Shown: positions 1-9,027, counted from the stretch's first letter. The stretch: 64,000 bases of DNA from Nocardioides anomalus (GCF_011046535.1 NZ_CP049257.1:1488001-1552000), one strand, 5' to 3'. Made by a program: numbers and translations. Notes: generated from the letters alone by a model not told the origin.

Positions 1-247
1 CGTAGGCGACGAGGAAGCCGCCGGGCATGAGGTGGCCGCCGTAGGACTCCAGCAGGTAGTGGGCGTCGAGGGGCTGGTTCATGGCCCGCGACATGAAGGC
101 CAGGTCGTCGAAGTAGAACCACGAGCCGTGCAGCGCCCAGGCCCGGAAGACGAGCTGGGCGACCACGAGGGCGAGCCCGGCGACGACCAGCCGGCTCGGT
201 CGGCGCCGGCCCCGGGTGGCACCCGGGGGAGCAGGGGCGTCCGACAC
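1..247 (-). CDS. N-terminal end of a multi-pass membrane protein (partial)
   Basis: The minus strand is open from GTG at 247 to the window edge (82 codons seen). It shows a short Pro/Ala-rich and then basic cytoplasmic start (TRGRRRPSR), one clear hydrophobic helix (LVVAGLALVVAQLVF) and then WFYFDDLAFMSRA. An acidic pair soon after the first helix is typical of the first outer loop of GT-C/ArnT-like membrane glycosyltransferases, but that assignment is an inference from fewer than 90 residues. A second in-frame GTG at 268 is an alternative start. The gene is transcribed away from the DUF3068 gene, and the 116-base gap between them holds both promoters. Confidence 0.55.
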   Translation of the reverse strand, partial: MSDAPAPPGATRGRRRPSRLVVAGLALVVAQLVFRAWALHGSWFYFDDLAFMSRAMNQPLDAHYLLESYGGHLMPGGFLVAY

Positions 248-305
248 GCCGCGAAGTGTGGCACGCACTGCCGTCCAGACACGCGTCAACAACTCGTGTG
301 ACCGC

Positions 306-336
306 TTGCACACGGAAGGTGACTCACTGGTAGGTT
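306..336 (+). promoter_or_regulatory. Candidate promoter of the DUF3068 gene
   Basis: TTGCAC at 306-311 and TAGGTT at 331-336 make a -35/-10 pair. The 19-base spacing is long, but the -10 is preceded by TGG at 328-330, an extended -10. A strong ribosome binding site (GGGAGGGGAAG) follows before the ATG at 364. Confidence 0.4.
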
Positions 337-363
337 CTGGCCAACTTTCTGGGAGGGGAAGTC

Positions 364-1278
364 ATGAAGGTTCTGGCACGCGTCCTCATCGGACTCGGTG
401 CGTTCCTGGTCGTGCTGGGCGTCCTCGCGGTCGCCTACGCGCCGGGCGTGGTGAAGAAGACCCCTCTCGACGTGGACACCACCACGGTCTACGAGGGCGA
501 GGCGGCCAAGCTCGACCCGGCCACCGGCGCCTTCGACAAGAAGCCGGCCTACGCGATCCGCATCACCAAGGCGGACTCGAAGAAGTCCAGCGACGACCAC
601 GTGATCATGGCCGAGACGGCGTGCGCGGTCTTCGACACCGGCGGCGCGCAGGAGTGCGTCAACGGCAACGACCCCGACCTCATCACGGCGAGCATCGACG
701 TCTTCGCCGAGGACCGGAAGACCGCGCTGGCCGTCGACGACAAGAACCTGCCGGCCGACGCCGTGCCGCACGAGGGGCTGATCAACAAGTTCCCGTTCGA
801 CGTGCAGAAGAAGAGCTACCCGTTCTGGGACGGTGACGTCGGCTCGGCCGTCGACATGGAGTACCAGGGCGTCGAGAACCTCTTCGGCCTCAAGACCTAC
901 CGCTTCCAGTACACCGTCAAGGACGCCCCCATCACCATCGGCGAGGGCATCACCGGGACCTACGACAACGTCGTGACCGTCAACGTCGACCCCAAGACCG
1001 GCTCGATCGTCAAGAGCGGCCAGGACCAGCAGCAGTACCTCGACGACGGCACGCCCGTCGCCGACGTGCAGCTCACCGGGACCGACGCGTCGGTCAAGAA
1101 GGCCGTCGACGAGGCCAAGGACAACGGCAAGTCGCTGTTCGTGCTGCTGACCCTGGTCCCGCTCATCGGCTTCATCGGTGGCGCGATCTGCCTCATCGGC
1201 GGGCTGGTCATGGTGGCGCGCGAGCGTGCGCGCGGCCAGCGGGTGGCCGACCGCGACGACGACAAGGTCGCCGTCTGA
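364..1278 (+). CDS. DUF3068 / PorA-family membrane-anchored protein
   Basis: This 304-residue protein has one N-terminal membrane helix (about residues 5-27, LIGLGAFLVVLGVLAVAYA), a long Asp/Lys-rich extracytoplasmic domain, and a second helix near residues 257-285 followed by a short basic/acidic cytoplasmic tail. That two-anchor layout, with a TTVYEGEA segment after the first helix, matches the actinobacterial DUF3068 family, which Pfam also calls PorA. The start is fixed by GGGAGGGGAAG just upstream of ATG. The family's role is poorly known; a cell-envelope function is likely from topology. It is a single gene with its own promoter and ends 7 bases before a convergent methyltransferase. 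Confidence 0.8.
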   Translation: MKVLARVLIGLGAFLVVLGVLAVAYAPGVVKKTPLDVDTTTVYEGEAAKLDPATGAFDKKPAYAIRITKADSKKSSDDHVIMAETACAVFDTGGAQECVNGNDPDLITASIDVFAEDRKTALAVDDKNLPADAVPHEGLINKFPFDVQKKSYPFWDGDVGSAVDMEYQGVENLFGLKTYRFQYTVKDAPITIGEGITGTYDNVVTVNVDPKTGSIVKSGQDQQQYLDDGTPVADVQLTGTDASVKKAVDEAKDNGKSLFVLLTLVPLIGFIGGAICLIGGLVMVARERARGQRVADRDDDKVAV

Positions 1279-1285
1279 GGCTCGG

Positions 1286-2125
1286 CTAGCGGGGCTCCCA
1301 GTCCGCGCCGAAGAGCGCGGTGCCGGGGGTGAGCCGGCCGCGCAACCGCGACCAGCCGCCCCAGACCCGCTCGTGGCCCTCGGGCCACTCGGGCTCCAGC
1401 AGGTCGGTGAGGCGGAAGCCCTCCGCGGCGAGCAGGGACACCCAGTCGCCCAGGGTGCGGTGGTGCTCGACGTAGGCGACCTCGCCGGTGCGGTCCTCGA
1501 CCTCGACGTACGGCGTGCGGTCCCAGTAGGACTGGCTGGCGGTGAGGCCGGGCTGGCCCGGGTCGTCGGGGAACATCCAGCGGGTCGGGTGGGTGATCGA
1601 GAAGGCGTAGCGACCGCCGGGGCGCAGCACGCGGGCGGTCTCGGCCACGGCGGCCTCGAGGTCGCTGACGAACTGCAGCGCGCCGAAGGAGCTGAAGACG
1701 ACGTCGAAGGAGTCGTCGCGGAACGGCAGGGCCGTGGCGGTGGCCTGCGCCGACGGGACGGGTACGCCGGTCGCGTCGTCGAGGCGCCGGCCGTGCTGGA
1801 GCTGGCGGAAGGACAGGTCCACGCCGAAGCCGCGGCCGCCGTGCTCGCGGACCCAGCGCGAGCACTGGCCGGCGCCGGAGCCGACCTCGAGCACGTCCTT
1901 GCCGCTCACGTCGCCGAGCACGCCGGCCTGGTCCTCGGTCAGCCCCTCGGGCCCCCAGACGAAGCCGGCGTCGCCGAGGAAGGGGCCGTGGGTGGCCTGG
2001 TACTCGTCGGCGTAGCGGTCCCAGTCGGGGCCGTTGGCGTGGCGGGACTCGGCCTCGTCGACGGCGCGGCGCTCGACCCGGACCGGGCGGTCGTAGGGCG
2101 GCGAGGGCCCGTCGGTGGGGCTCAG
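1286..2125 (-). CDS. Class I SAM-dependent methyltransferase
   Basis: The protein carries the Rossmann-type SAM motif I KDVLEVGSGAGQCSRW, an acidic loop (GFGVDLS), motif II-like DVVFSSFGALQFV and a post-motif ARVLRPGGRYAFSI, so it is a class I methyltransferase of the small-molecule type (Methyltransf_11). The substrate cannot be told from sequence. The usual upstream region of this family (WDRYADEYQATHGPFLGDAGF) is encoded, so the true start lies well before the first GTG at 1921. The only start-like codon before that region is CTG at 2125, overlapping the TGA of the upstream repeat-protein gene by four bases. About 279 residues result. Start assignment is the weak point; the fold assignment is not. 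Confidence 0.85.
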   Translation of the reverse strand: MSPTDGPSPPYDRPVRVERRAVDEAESRHANGPDWDRYADEYQATHGPFLGDAGFVWGPEGLTEDQAGVLGDVSGKDVLEVGSGAGQCSRWVREHGGRGFGVDLSFRQLQHGRRLDDATGVPVPSAQATATALPFRDDSFDVVFSSFGALQFVSDLEAAVAETARVLRPGGRYAFSITHPTRWMFPDDPGQPGLTASQSYWDRTPYVEVEDRTGEVAYVEHHRTLGDWVSLLAAEGFRLTDLLEPEWPEGHERVWGGWSRLRGRLTPGTALFGADWEPR

Positions 2126-2757
2126 GACGACGCCCCGAGCGAGCGGCGCCGGCTCATCGGCAGCCGGTTGGCCAGCTCGCCGAGCGGGGAGACCGACCGG
2201 CCGAGCACCTCGACGGCCTCGTGCAGCTCGGGGATCAGGTCGGCCAGCTGCTCGAGCCGCGGCCGGATGTCCTCCAGGGTCTGACCGAGGGCGACGAGCT
2301 GCTCCAGCGTGCCGCCCTCGGCGACGAGCCGCTCGACGAAGCCGTCGTCGGTGAGCATCCGGTCGGCCAGCCCGCCGGGCTCCAGCAGCCGGTCCAGGAC
2401 GCCGCCCGGCGCGGTGATCCGGTCCAGGGCGCCGCCGGAGGCGAGGAGCCGGTCGAGGACGCCGCCCTCGGCCACCAGCCGATCCAGTGCACCGCCCTCG
2501 CCGAGCAGTCGCTCGACCGCGCCGTCGTCGGCCAGCACCCGGTCGAGGACGCTGCCCTCGGCCAGCAGCCGGCCCAGCGGCCGGTCGGGCGAGGCCAGCT
2601 CGCGCAGGACGTCGAGGCGCTCGGCGTACCCGCCGGGCCGCAGCACCGGGCCGTCCGGCGCGGTGAGCCGGCCCAGCTGGAGGGTGGTCCTGGTGAAGGC
2701 CACCCCCAGCCGGACCGGCAGGGTCACCGCGGAGACCAGGGCCGTCGCCACCGTCAT
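2122..2757 (-). CDS. Decapeptide-repeat protein of unknown function
   Basis: This 211-residue protein has about ten head-to-tail ten-residue repeats between residues 65 and 165, with the pattern (A/G)-(E/D/P)-G-G-x-L-D-R-L-(L/V). Examples are AEGSVLDRVL, GEGGALDRLV, AEGGVLDRLL, ASGGALDRIT and APGGVLDRLL. The N-terminus is short and mildly hydrophobic with no clear signal peptide; the C-terminus is basic. Regularly spaced Leu/Asp/Arg suggest repeated short amphipathic helices or a solenoid. I do not recognise the family. A -10 hexamer TACCGT on the minus strand lies 6 bases before ATG, so the mRNA is probably leaderless. The methyltransferase gene overlaps its stop codon, suggesting co-transcription. 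Confidence 0.7.
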   Translation of the reverse strand: MTVATALVSAVTLPVRLGVAFTRTTLQLGRLTAPDGPVLRPGGYAERLDVLRELASPDRPLGRLLAEGSVLDRVLADDGAVERLLGEGGALDRLVAEGGVLDRLLASGGALDRITAPGGVLDRLLEPGGLADRMLTDDGFVERLVAEGGTLEQLVALGQTLEDIRPRLEQLADLIPELHEAVEVLGRSVSPLGELANRLPMSRRRSLGASS

Positions 2758-2775
2758 GGGGCGACGGTATCCGGG

Positions 2776-5028
2776 TCAGGAGACGACACGTGCCCCGATC
2801 GTCGGGTTGTCGGTGAAGAACCCGTCGATGCCGGCCCTGAGGAAGGCCCGCAGCTCGCCCGCGAGGTCACCGGGGGCGTTGGGGTCGGTGCCGGAGCGGT
2901 ACTGCAGCGGCAGGAACTGGTTCTCCACCCGGAACGTGAAGGGGTGCAGGATCAACCCCACCCTGTGGGCGTCCTCGATCACTGGTGTCGGCTGGAGCAA
3001 CCGGCCCTGGGCGTCGCGGGGGATGAGCAGGTCCTTGCAGGGCCCGACGCCGTCGGCGTAGCGCGCCACCTTCTTCAGGCCCTTCTTGCTGACCAGGTCG
3101 GCGTACGTCGTGGGCTCGCCCCGCGCCGTGAGGTCGTACGGCGCACCCGTGCAGTCGACGAGCTGGACGAGCGGGATGTCGGTGCGGCGGTCGAGCGCCT
3201 TGAGGTTGGAGGTCTCGAAGCTCTGGATGAAGACCGGGTAGTCCGCGTCGATGCCGTTGCGGGCCAGCTCGTCCAGGAGCGGCCCGTCGGTGCCGAGCCC
3301 CTGCTGCGCGAAGTACGTCGGGTGCTTGGTCTCGGGGTAGACGCCGACCGGGTCGCCGTCGCAGGTCCGCGAGTGGCGGGCCAGGTCGAGCACCTCGTCG
3401 AGGGTCGGGATCCGGTAGAGCTCGTCGAACGCGGTGTTCTGCGGCCGCACGGCGGGGAGCCGCTCGGCGGCGTAGAGCGTCTTGAGCTCGGCCAGCGTGA
3501 AGTCCTCGGCGAACCAGCCGGTCACCGGGACGCCGTCGAGCACCTTGGTGGTCTTGCGGTCCGCGAACTCCGGGTGGCTGGCCACGTCGGTGGTCCCGCC
3601 GATCTCCGGCTCGTGGCGGGCGACGAGGACGCCGTCCCTGGTGGAGACCACGTCGGGCTCGATGAAGTCCGCGCACGCCTGGATGGCCTGCTCGTACGAC
3701 GCGAGGGTGTGCTCGGGACGGGTCCCCGAGGAGCCGCGGTGCCCGATGAGCGTGGCCGTGTGCTCGCGGGGCGCCCTCTCCTCCTCCAGCGAGATGATCG
3801 CCAGCTCGGTGTCGTCGGGCGTGCCGGGCACGCGCGCGTCGTCGCCGGGGTAGTTGTTGTCGTTGGCCGTCAGCAGCCGGCCGTCGCGCAGCTGCACGAT
3901 GGTCTCGACCGAGACGTAGGGGAACGCGTAGGGGTCCTGGCCGTAGCCGAGGTGGCGCGGGTTGGCCAGCTTGAGCAGGTCGACGACGAGGGTCTTCTCG
4001 AGGAACCCCTCGCGGTCGGTGCGCCGCAGGTCGACCTGGTAGACCTTCTTGGTCACCGCGGCCGGGCCGTCGTAGTTGTCGCGCTCGAGCACGAGCAGCT
4101 TGCCCTGGCCGTTGGTGAACGCGTCGGCAACCATGTTCGGCGCCTCGTCGGTCTGGTAGGCCCAGCGCGTGCCGGTGTACGACGAGGAGCGGGTGTCGAA
4201 CTCGTAGACGAAGTGCCGCCGCTGGTCGGCGTCGTCGACGAACGGGCCCTCGAGGATCGGGTAGAGGTAGCGCCCGTCGCGCGAGCCGGCCATCGCCTCG
4301 AAGCCCTTGCTGGCCGCGATGCGCGGGGTCTCGCCGGGCTGGAGGTAGGGATTCTGCGGGGACCTGCCGTCGGGGAAGGGCACGGGCGCCTGCAGGACCT
4401 TGCCGGTGGCGTCGACGTGCAGCAGGAACGGGCCGAACTCCTCGCCGACCCAGAACGTGCCGTCCGGCTGGCGGACCAGCGACTCGATGTCGAAGTCGGC
4501 GCCGGTGAGCAGCCGGTCCCCGGTCGCGTCGTTGACGATCGGGAACGGCACCTTGCGGTCCGGGTCGCGCAGGCTGAGGTAGCTCAGCACGTCGACCTTG
4601 CCGGTCGACCACTGCGGCTGCACGCGGTAGATGCGCAGCAGGTAGTCGGCGGAGTTGGTCTTGGCCCCGAACCCGTTGTCGGGCTGGGCCCAGAAGGTGC
4701 CGTCGCCGACCTCGACGACGGCCGAGAAGCCGGGGATGACCTGGCCCGCGAAGGGGCCGGTGCGCCCGTTGGCGGGGGTGGCCTGGGCGCCGGACGGCGG
4801 GCCGGGCGCGAGGTAGTCCGCCGAGAGGCGGGCGCTGGCCTCCAGGGTCGGAACCACGACGGTCTGACCGTGGCCATGGCCGTGGCCGTGGCCGTGGCCC
4901 GGACCGTGCCCGGGCCCGTGGCCGGGGTGGGGGTGGTGGTCGTGACCGCCGTGGGCGGCCGCGGTGGCGGGGAGAGCGAGCGACGATGCGGCCAGGGCGA
5001 GCCCCAACCACCGTGCGAGGGGTGTCAT
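2776..5028 (-). CDS. Secreted phytase-like esterase domain fused to glycerophosphodiester phosphodiesterase
   Basis: The 750-residue protein starts with a signal peptide (residues 1-25, ending PATAAAHG), then an unusual His/Gly/Pro linker (residues 26-54, about a dozen histidines). An esterase-like phytase-family domain follows (about 60-420; FWAQPDNGFGAKTNSADYLL, VGEEFGPFLLHVD). The last third is a GDPD domain: LIGHRGSSGTRPEHTLASY near residue 428, then FIEPDVVSTRDGVLVARHEP, which carry the catalytic His, Arg, Glu, Asp and second His of that family. It probably hydrolyses deacylated phospholipids or teichoic-acid-type diesters outside the cell to recover glycerol phosphate. The His-rich linker could bind metal. 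It is transcribed alone. Confidence 0.88.
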   Translation of the reverse strand: MTPLARWLGLALAASSLALPATAAAHGGHDHHPHPGHGPGHGPGHGHGHGHGHGQTVVVPTLEASARLSADYLAPGPPSGAQATPANGRTGPFAGQVIPGFSAVVEVGDGTFWAQPDNGFGAKTNSADYLLRIYRVQPQWSTGKVDVLSYLSLRDPDRKVPFPIVNDATGDRLLTGADFDIESLVRQPDGTFWVGEEFGPFLLHVDATGKVLQAPVPFPDGRSPQNPYLQPGETPRIAASKGFEAMAGSRDGRYLYPILEGPFVDDADQRRHFVYEFDTRSSSYTGTRWAYQTDEAPNMVADAFTNGQGKLLVLERDNYDGPAAVTKKVYQVDLRRTDREGFLEKTLVVDLLKLANPRHLGYGQDPYAFPYVSVETIVQLRDGRLLTANDNNYPGDDARVPGTPDDTELAIISLEEERAPREHTATLIGHRGSSGTRPEHTLASYEQAIQACADFIEPDVVSTRDGVLVARHEPEIGGTTDVASHPEFADRKTTKVLDGVPVTGWFAEDFTLAELKTLYAAERLPAVRPQNTAFDELYRIPTLDEVLDLARHSRTCDGDPVGVYPETKHPTYFAQQGLGTDGPLLDELARNGIDADYPVFIQSFETSNLKALDRRTDIPLVQLVDCTGAPYDLTARGEPTTYADLVSKKGLKKVARYADGVGPCKDLLIPRDAQGRLLQPTPVIEDAHRVGLILHPFTFRVENQFLPLQYRSGTDPNAPGDLAGELRAFLRAGIDGFFTDNPTIGARVVS

Positions 5029-5077
5029 GCCTCGACCCCATCGGCACGCGGTGAACGGTGGGGGAAGACTGGAGGGC

Positions 5078-5962
5078 GTGGACCTGTCGGCTCTGGAACC
5101 CCTGGACGGTGGCTGGTCGGGCCAGACCTTCCTGGCCGAGGTGGCGGGGGAGCGGAGCGTGGTCCGCGTCTACCCGCCCGGCACGCGCGAGGACCGCGGT
5201 GCCGAGATCGACGCCGCGGTGCTGCGGCTGGTCCGTGGGCTGGTGCCGGTGCCCGAGGTGCTCGAGGTCCGCCCGGCGCGACCCGAGCTCGACCAGCCGG
5301 GCCTGCTCGTCACGGCGTACGTCGAGGGCGTGCGCGGCGACCTGCTGAGCCCCGGCCGGCTAGCGCAGGTGGCGCCGGCGCTGGGCGCGCTGGCCGCCGA
5401 CCTCGGCGCGATGCCGATGCCGCGCCCGGGACCGTTCGTGGACGCCGAGCTGCGGCTCGGGCGCTTCGGGGTCGACGGCCTCCCGGCGTACGTCGAGCAG
5501 CGGCTGCCCGAGCTCGGGCACCTGAGCCCCGACGAGGTGGACGGGCTGCGCGAGGTCGCCCTCGAGGCGCAGACCCTGCTCGACACCGTCACCCGTACCT
5601 GCCTGGTGCACAGCGACCTCAACCCGAAGAACCTGCTGGTCGACCCCGACACCCTCCGGCTCGTCGCGGTGCTCGACTGGGAGTTCGCCCACGCCGGCCA
5701 CCCGTTCACCGACCTGGGCAACATGCTGCGCTTCGAACGCGACGAGGCGTACACCCAGGCCGTGCTGGCGGCGTACGCCGAGCGCCGGGGCACCCCGCCC
5801 GAGGAGGCGTTGGCCCTGGCGCGCGCCGCCGACCTCTGGGCGCTGGTCGACCTGGCCACCCGTCGGGCGGCCAGCCCGGTGGCCGCACGAGCGGACCGGC
5901 TGCTGCGCGGCGTGGCGCGCGCCCGGGACGCCGCGGCACCGGAGTTGGCGGCCCCTCGCTGA
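5078..5962 (+). CDS. Aminoglycoside-phosphotransferase-fold kinase
   Basis: The 294-residue product has the protein-kinase-like APH fold: an N-lobe Lys-poor start (LEPLDGGWSGQTFLAEV), the catalytic loop CLVHSDLNPKNLLVD (H-x-D-x-x-x-x-N) and the metal-binding AVLDWEFAHAGHPFTDLGN. The substrate is unknown; many such proteins phosphorylate metabolites rather than antibiotics. GTG at 5078 is chosen because the -10-like AAGACT (5065-5070) is 7 bases upstream, a leaderless arrangement repeated across this window. GTG at 5051 is possible. It is divergent from the glycerophosphodiesterase gene. Confidence 0.85.
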   Translation: MDLSALEPLDGGWSGQTFLAEVAGERSVVRVYPPGTREDRGAEIDAAVLRLVRGLVPVPEVLEVRPARPELDQPGLLVTAYVEGVRGDLLSPGRLAQVAPALGALAADLGAMPMPRPGPFVDAELRLGRFGVDGLPAYVEQRLPELGHLSPDEVDGLREVALEAQTLLDTVTRTCLVHSDLNPKNLLVDPDTLRLVAVLDWEFAHAGHPFTDLGNMLRFERDEAYTQAVLAAYAERRGTPPEEALALARAADLWALVDLATRRAASPVAARADRLLRGVARARDAAAPELAAPR

Positions 5963-6104
5963 GCGGCGTAGTCTGTTCTATTGCGTAGAAGTCTGCCCAC
6001 GTCCCGGACAGAGCGGACCCACGGCTCGCCGTCACCTCGGTGGCGAAACCGACTTCCTCGCGTGCCCGCACGACATCTGCCCACCCAAGGAACCCATCCA
6101 CCTC

Positions 6105-7580
6105 ATGACGTCCACCCTCTCTGTTCAGCCGGACTACGATGCGCCGCAGGTCGCGGTCAACGACATCGGGTCCGAAGAGGACTTCCTCGCCGCGATCGAC
6201 GCGACCATCAAGTACTTCAACGACGGCGACATCGTCGACGGCACCATCGTCAAGGTGGACCGCGACGAGGTCCTGCTCGACATCGGCTACAAGACCGAGG
6301 GCGTCATCCCCTCGCGCGAGCTGTCCATCAAGCACGACGTCGACCCCAACGAGGTCGTCCAGGTCGGCGACAAGGTCGAGGCGCTCGTCCTCCAGAAGGA
6401 GGACAAGGAGGGTCGCCTGATCCTGTCCAAGAAGCGTGCGCAGTACGAGCGCGCCTGGGGCACGATCGAGCAGGTCAAGGAGGAGGACGGCGTCGTCGAG
6501 GGCACCGTCATCGAGGTCGTCAAGGGCGGCCTCATCCTCGACATCGGGCTCCGCGGCTTCCTCCCCGCCTCGCTGGTGGAGATGCGCCGGGTGCGCGACC
6601 TGCAGCCGTACGTCGGCCAGACGCTCGAGGCCAAGATCATCGAGCTCGACAAGAACCGCAACAACGTCGTCCTGTCGCGCCGCGCGTGGCTGGAGCAGAC
6701 CCAGTCCGAGGTGCGCCACGGCTTCCTGACCCAGCTGCAGAAGGGCCAGATCCGCAAGGGCGTCGTCTCCTCGATCGTCAACTTCGGTGCGTTCGTGGAC
6801 CTCGGCGGCGTCGACGGCCTGGTGCACGTCTCCGAGCTGTCCTGGAAGCACATCGACCACCCCTCGGAGGTCGTGGCCGTCGGTGACGAGGTCACCGTCG
6901 AGGTGCTCGACGTCGACATGGACCGCGAGCGGGTCTCGCTGTCGCTCAAGGCGACGCAGGAGGACCCCTGGCAGCACTTCGCCCGCACCCACCAGATCGG
7001 TCAGATCGTGCCGGGCAAGGTCACCAAGCTGGTGCCCTTCGGTGCCTTCGTCCGCGTCGAGGAGGGCATCGAGGGCCTGGTGCACATCTCCGAGCTGGCC
7101 GAGCGCCACGTGGAGATCCCCGAGCAGGTCGTCCAGGTCAACGACGACGTCATGGTCAAGATCATCGACATCGACCTCGAGCGTCGCCGGATCTCGCTGA
7201 GCCTCAAGCAGGCCAACGAGACCACCGCGGCCACCGACGTCGAGGACTTCGACCCGACGCTGTACGGCATGTCGGCGACCTACGACGAGCAGGGCAACTA
7301 CGTCTACCCCGAGGGCTTCGACCCCGAGACGGGCGAGTGGCTCGAGGGCTTCGACGAGCAGCGCGCGGTCTGGGAGGACCAGTACGCCAAGGCGCACGCC
7401 CGCTGGGAGGCCCACGTCAAGCAGCAGAAGGAGGCCGCCGAGGCCGAGGTCGAGGCCGGCGAGGCCACGTCCTACTCCTCCGGTGGCACCGACGACGACA
7501 GCACCTCCGACGGCGGCTCGCTGGCCTCCGACGAGGCGCTGCAGGCGCTGCGCGAGAAGCTCACCGGCGGCGCGAGCTGA
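6105..7580 (+). CDS. rpsA: 30S ribosomal protein S1
   Basis: This 491-residue protein has four S1/OB-fold RNA-binding domains in tandem (roughly residues 40-110, 125-195, 210-280 and 295-365). Clear examples are GTIVKVDRDEVLLDIGYKTEG, KGVVSSIVNFGAFVDLGG and GKVTKLVPFGAFVRVEEG-IEGLVH. An acidic low-complexity C-terminus follows. Length and four-domain form are usual for actinobacterial S1, shorter than the six-domain E. coli protein. It helps position mRNA on the 30S subunit. AAGGAA at about 6087 is the likely ribosome binding site, and the 142-base leader makes this one of the clearly leadered genes here. coaE lies about 8 kb downstream, in place of the closer rpsA-coaE link seen in many actinobacteria. 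Confidence 0.97.
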   Translation: MTSTLSVQPDYDAPQVAVNDIGSEEDFLAAIDATIKYFNDGDIVDGTIVKVDRDEVLLDIGYKTEGVIPSRELSIKHDVDPNEVVQVGDKVEALVLQKEDKEGRLILSKKRAQYERAWGTIEQVKEEDGVVEGTVIEVVKGGLILDIGLRGFLPASLVEMRRVRDLQPYVGQTLEAKIIELDKNRNNVVLSRRAWLEQTQSEVRHGFLTQLQKGQIRKGVVSSIVNFGAFVDLGGVDGLVHVSELSWKHIDHPSEVVAVGDEVTVEVLDVDMDRERVSLSLKATQEDPWQHFARTHQIGQIVPGKVTKLVPFGAFVRVEEGIEGLVHISELAERHVEIPEQVVQVNDDVMVKIIDIDLERRRISLSLKQANETTAATDVEDFDPTLYGMSATYDEQGNYVYPEGFDPETGEWLEGFDEQRAVWEDQYAKAHARWEAHVKQQKEAAEAEVEAGEATSYSSGGTDDDSTSDGGSLASDEALQALREKLTGGAS

Positions 7581-7605
7581 CCGAGGGCTGATCGAGAGCC
7601 TCACC

Positions 7606-9015
7606 GTGCGCACGAGCGCGGCCAGCACCACGCTGGCCGCGCTCGTCGCCGTTTCCGGGGCCTTCCTCGCGCCGCCGCAGGGGCCGGCGCAGGCCGCCGC
7701 CCCGGAGCCGGTGCGGATCCTGGTGGTCGGCGACTCGATCACCCAGGGCTCGTCGGGCGACTGGACGTGGCGCTACCGGCTGTGGCGGCACCTGGTCGAC
7801 CACGAGGTCCCGGTCGACCTGGTGGGGCCGCGCGACGACCTGTGGGACTACCTGGACAACGTCCCCGGCGACCAGCGGTACGCCGACCCGGCCTTCGACC
7901 GAGACCACGCCGCCCGGTGGGGCATGGCGCTCCAGCAGCTCGACGCGCAGCTCGCGCCTGTCGAGCAGCTGGTCTCCGACCACCACCCCGACGTCGTGGT
8001 CGAGCTGCTCGGCTCGAACGACCTGGCCTTCCTGGGCCGCACGCCGCAGCAGGTCGCCGAGGACCTGGCCGACTTCGTGGCCGACGCGCGGTCCGCCGAC
8101 CCGGGCGTGGACGTCGTGCTGGGGCGCGTGCCGCAGCCGTGGCGCGAGGAGGTCGCGGCGCTCAACGACCTGCTCCCGGACCTGGCCGAAGAGCTCGACA
8201 CCCCGGGCTCGCGCGTCGTCGTGGCCGACAGCGACGCAGGCGTGGAGCTGACGCCCGACACCCTCGACGGCGCCCACCCCAACGCGCACGGCGAGCTCAA
8301 GATCGCCGCCGGGGTGGCGGACGCCCTGCACGAGCTCGGCATCGGGCCTGCGGCCGACCGACCGCTGGTCGACGTGCCGCGCGGGCCGGTCATCGCGCCG
8401 GTGCTCTCGGCCGAGCCGGGCGAGCACCGGGCCACGCTGTCGTGGGTGCGCTCGCCGGGCTCGGGGAGCTCGGAGGTGTGGCAGCGCGACCTCACCGCCG
8501 GCGGGTCCTGGCGGCGCATCGAACCGGCCGCGCCGGGGACGGCGTACCTCGCGCTGGGGCTGGCCGGGGGCCACCGGTTCGAGTTCCAGACCCGGCCGCT
8601 CAAGGGGTTCTGGATCGCGGAGTCGCCGTCGGGCTGGTCCAACGTCGTGCGGGTCGACCTGCCGGCCGACCCGGTGCCTCAGCCCCCGGCCCCGCCGCCG
8701 GTCGAGACCGTGCCGCGGCCCGGCGCGGTCACCCACGTGTCCGCGGTGGCCAAGCGGGACGGCCGCGTGCGGACGACCGGGCGGCGGGTCAGCGGCGCCG
8801 CGTCGTACACGCTCCTGGTGGCGACGGTCGGCCGCTGTCGCGCCACCCCGCCGCCGTCCGCGCGGTTCCTCGTCAACGGCTCCGACTTGCCGGCGCCGCG
8901 CCGCACGCTGCACGCGGACGCCCGGGCGGTGTGGGTGCGCTGGGTCGCGGTGCGCGACGGCGCCGAGGGGCCGGCGACGGCCCGCTCGAGCGCCTGCGCG
9001 GTGGTACGTCGGTGA
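7606..9015 (+). CDS. Secreted SGNH/GDSL hydrolase
   Basis: From GTG at 7606 the protein has a Sec signal peptide (ASTTLAALVAVSGAFLAPPQG, cleavage near AQAAA), then the SGNH blocks: block I VVGDSITQG with the nucleophile Ser, block III ELLGSNDLAF, and block V DGAHPNAHG with catalytic Asp and His. About 469 residues; after residue 260 comes a fibronectin-III-like segment (APVLSAEPGEHRATLSWV) and a Pro-rich linker into a second beta-rich region. An extracellular esterase or lipase is likely; the substrate is unknown. The start lies 25 bases after the rpsA stop, but co-transcription is unproven. Confidence 0.85.
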   Translation: MRTSAASTTLAALVAVSGAFLAPPQGPAQAAAPEPVRILVVGDSITQGSSGDWTWRYRLWRHLVDHEVPVDLVGPRDDLWDYLDNVPGDQRYADPAFDRDHAARWGMALQQLDAQLAPVEQLVSDHHPDVVVELLGSNDLAFLGRTPQQVAEDLADFVADARSADPGVDVVLGRVPQPWREEVAALNDLLPDLAEELDTPGSRVVVADSDAGVELTPDTLDGAHPNAHGELKIAAGVADALHELGIGPAADRPLVDVPRGPVIAPVLSAEPGEHRATLSWVRSPGSGSSEVWQRDLTAGGSWRRIEPAAPGTAYLALGLAGGHRFEFQTRPLKGFWIAESPSGWSNVVRVDLPADPVPQPPAPPPVETVPRPGAVTHVSAVAKRDGRVRTTGRRVSGAASYTLLVATVGRCRATPPPSARFLVNGSDLPAPRRTLHADARAVWVRWVAVRDGAEGPATARSSACAVVRR

Positions 9016-9027
9016 GGGACGACCCGG

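Noticed and set aside
2221..5988. A plus-strand open frame of 1255 codons
   Set aside because: It lies opposite three genes with clear families and has Arg/Val/Gly/Asp-rich composition typical of antisense frames in high-GC DNA.
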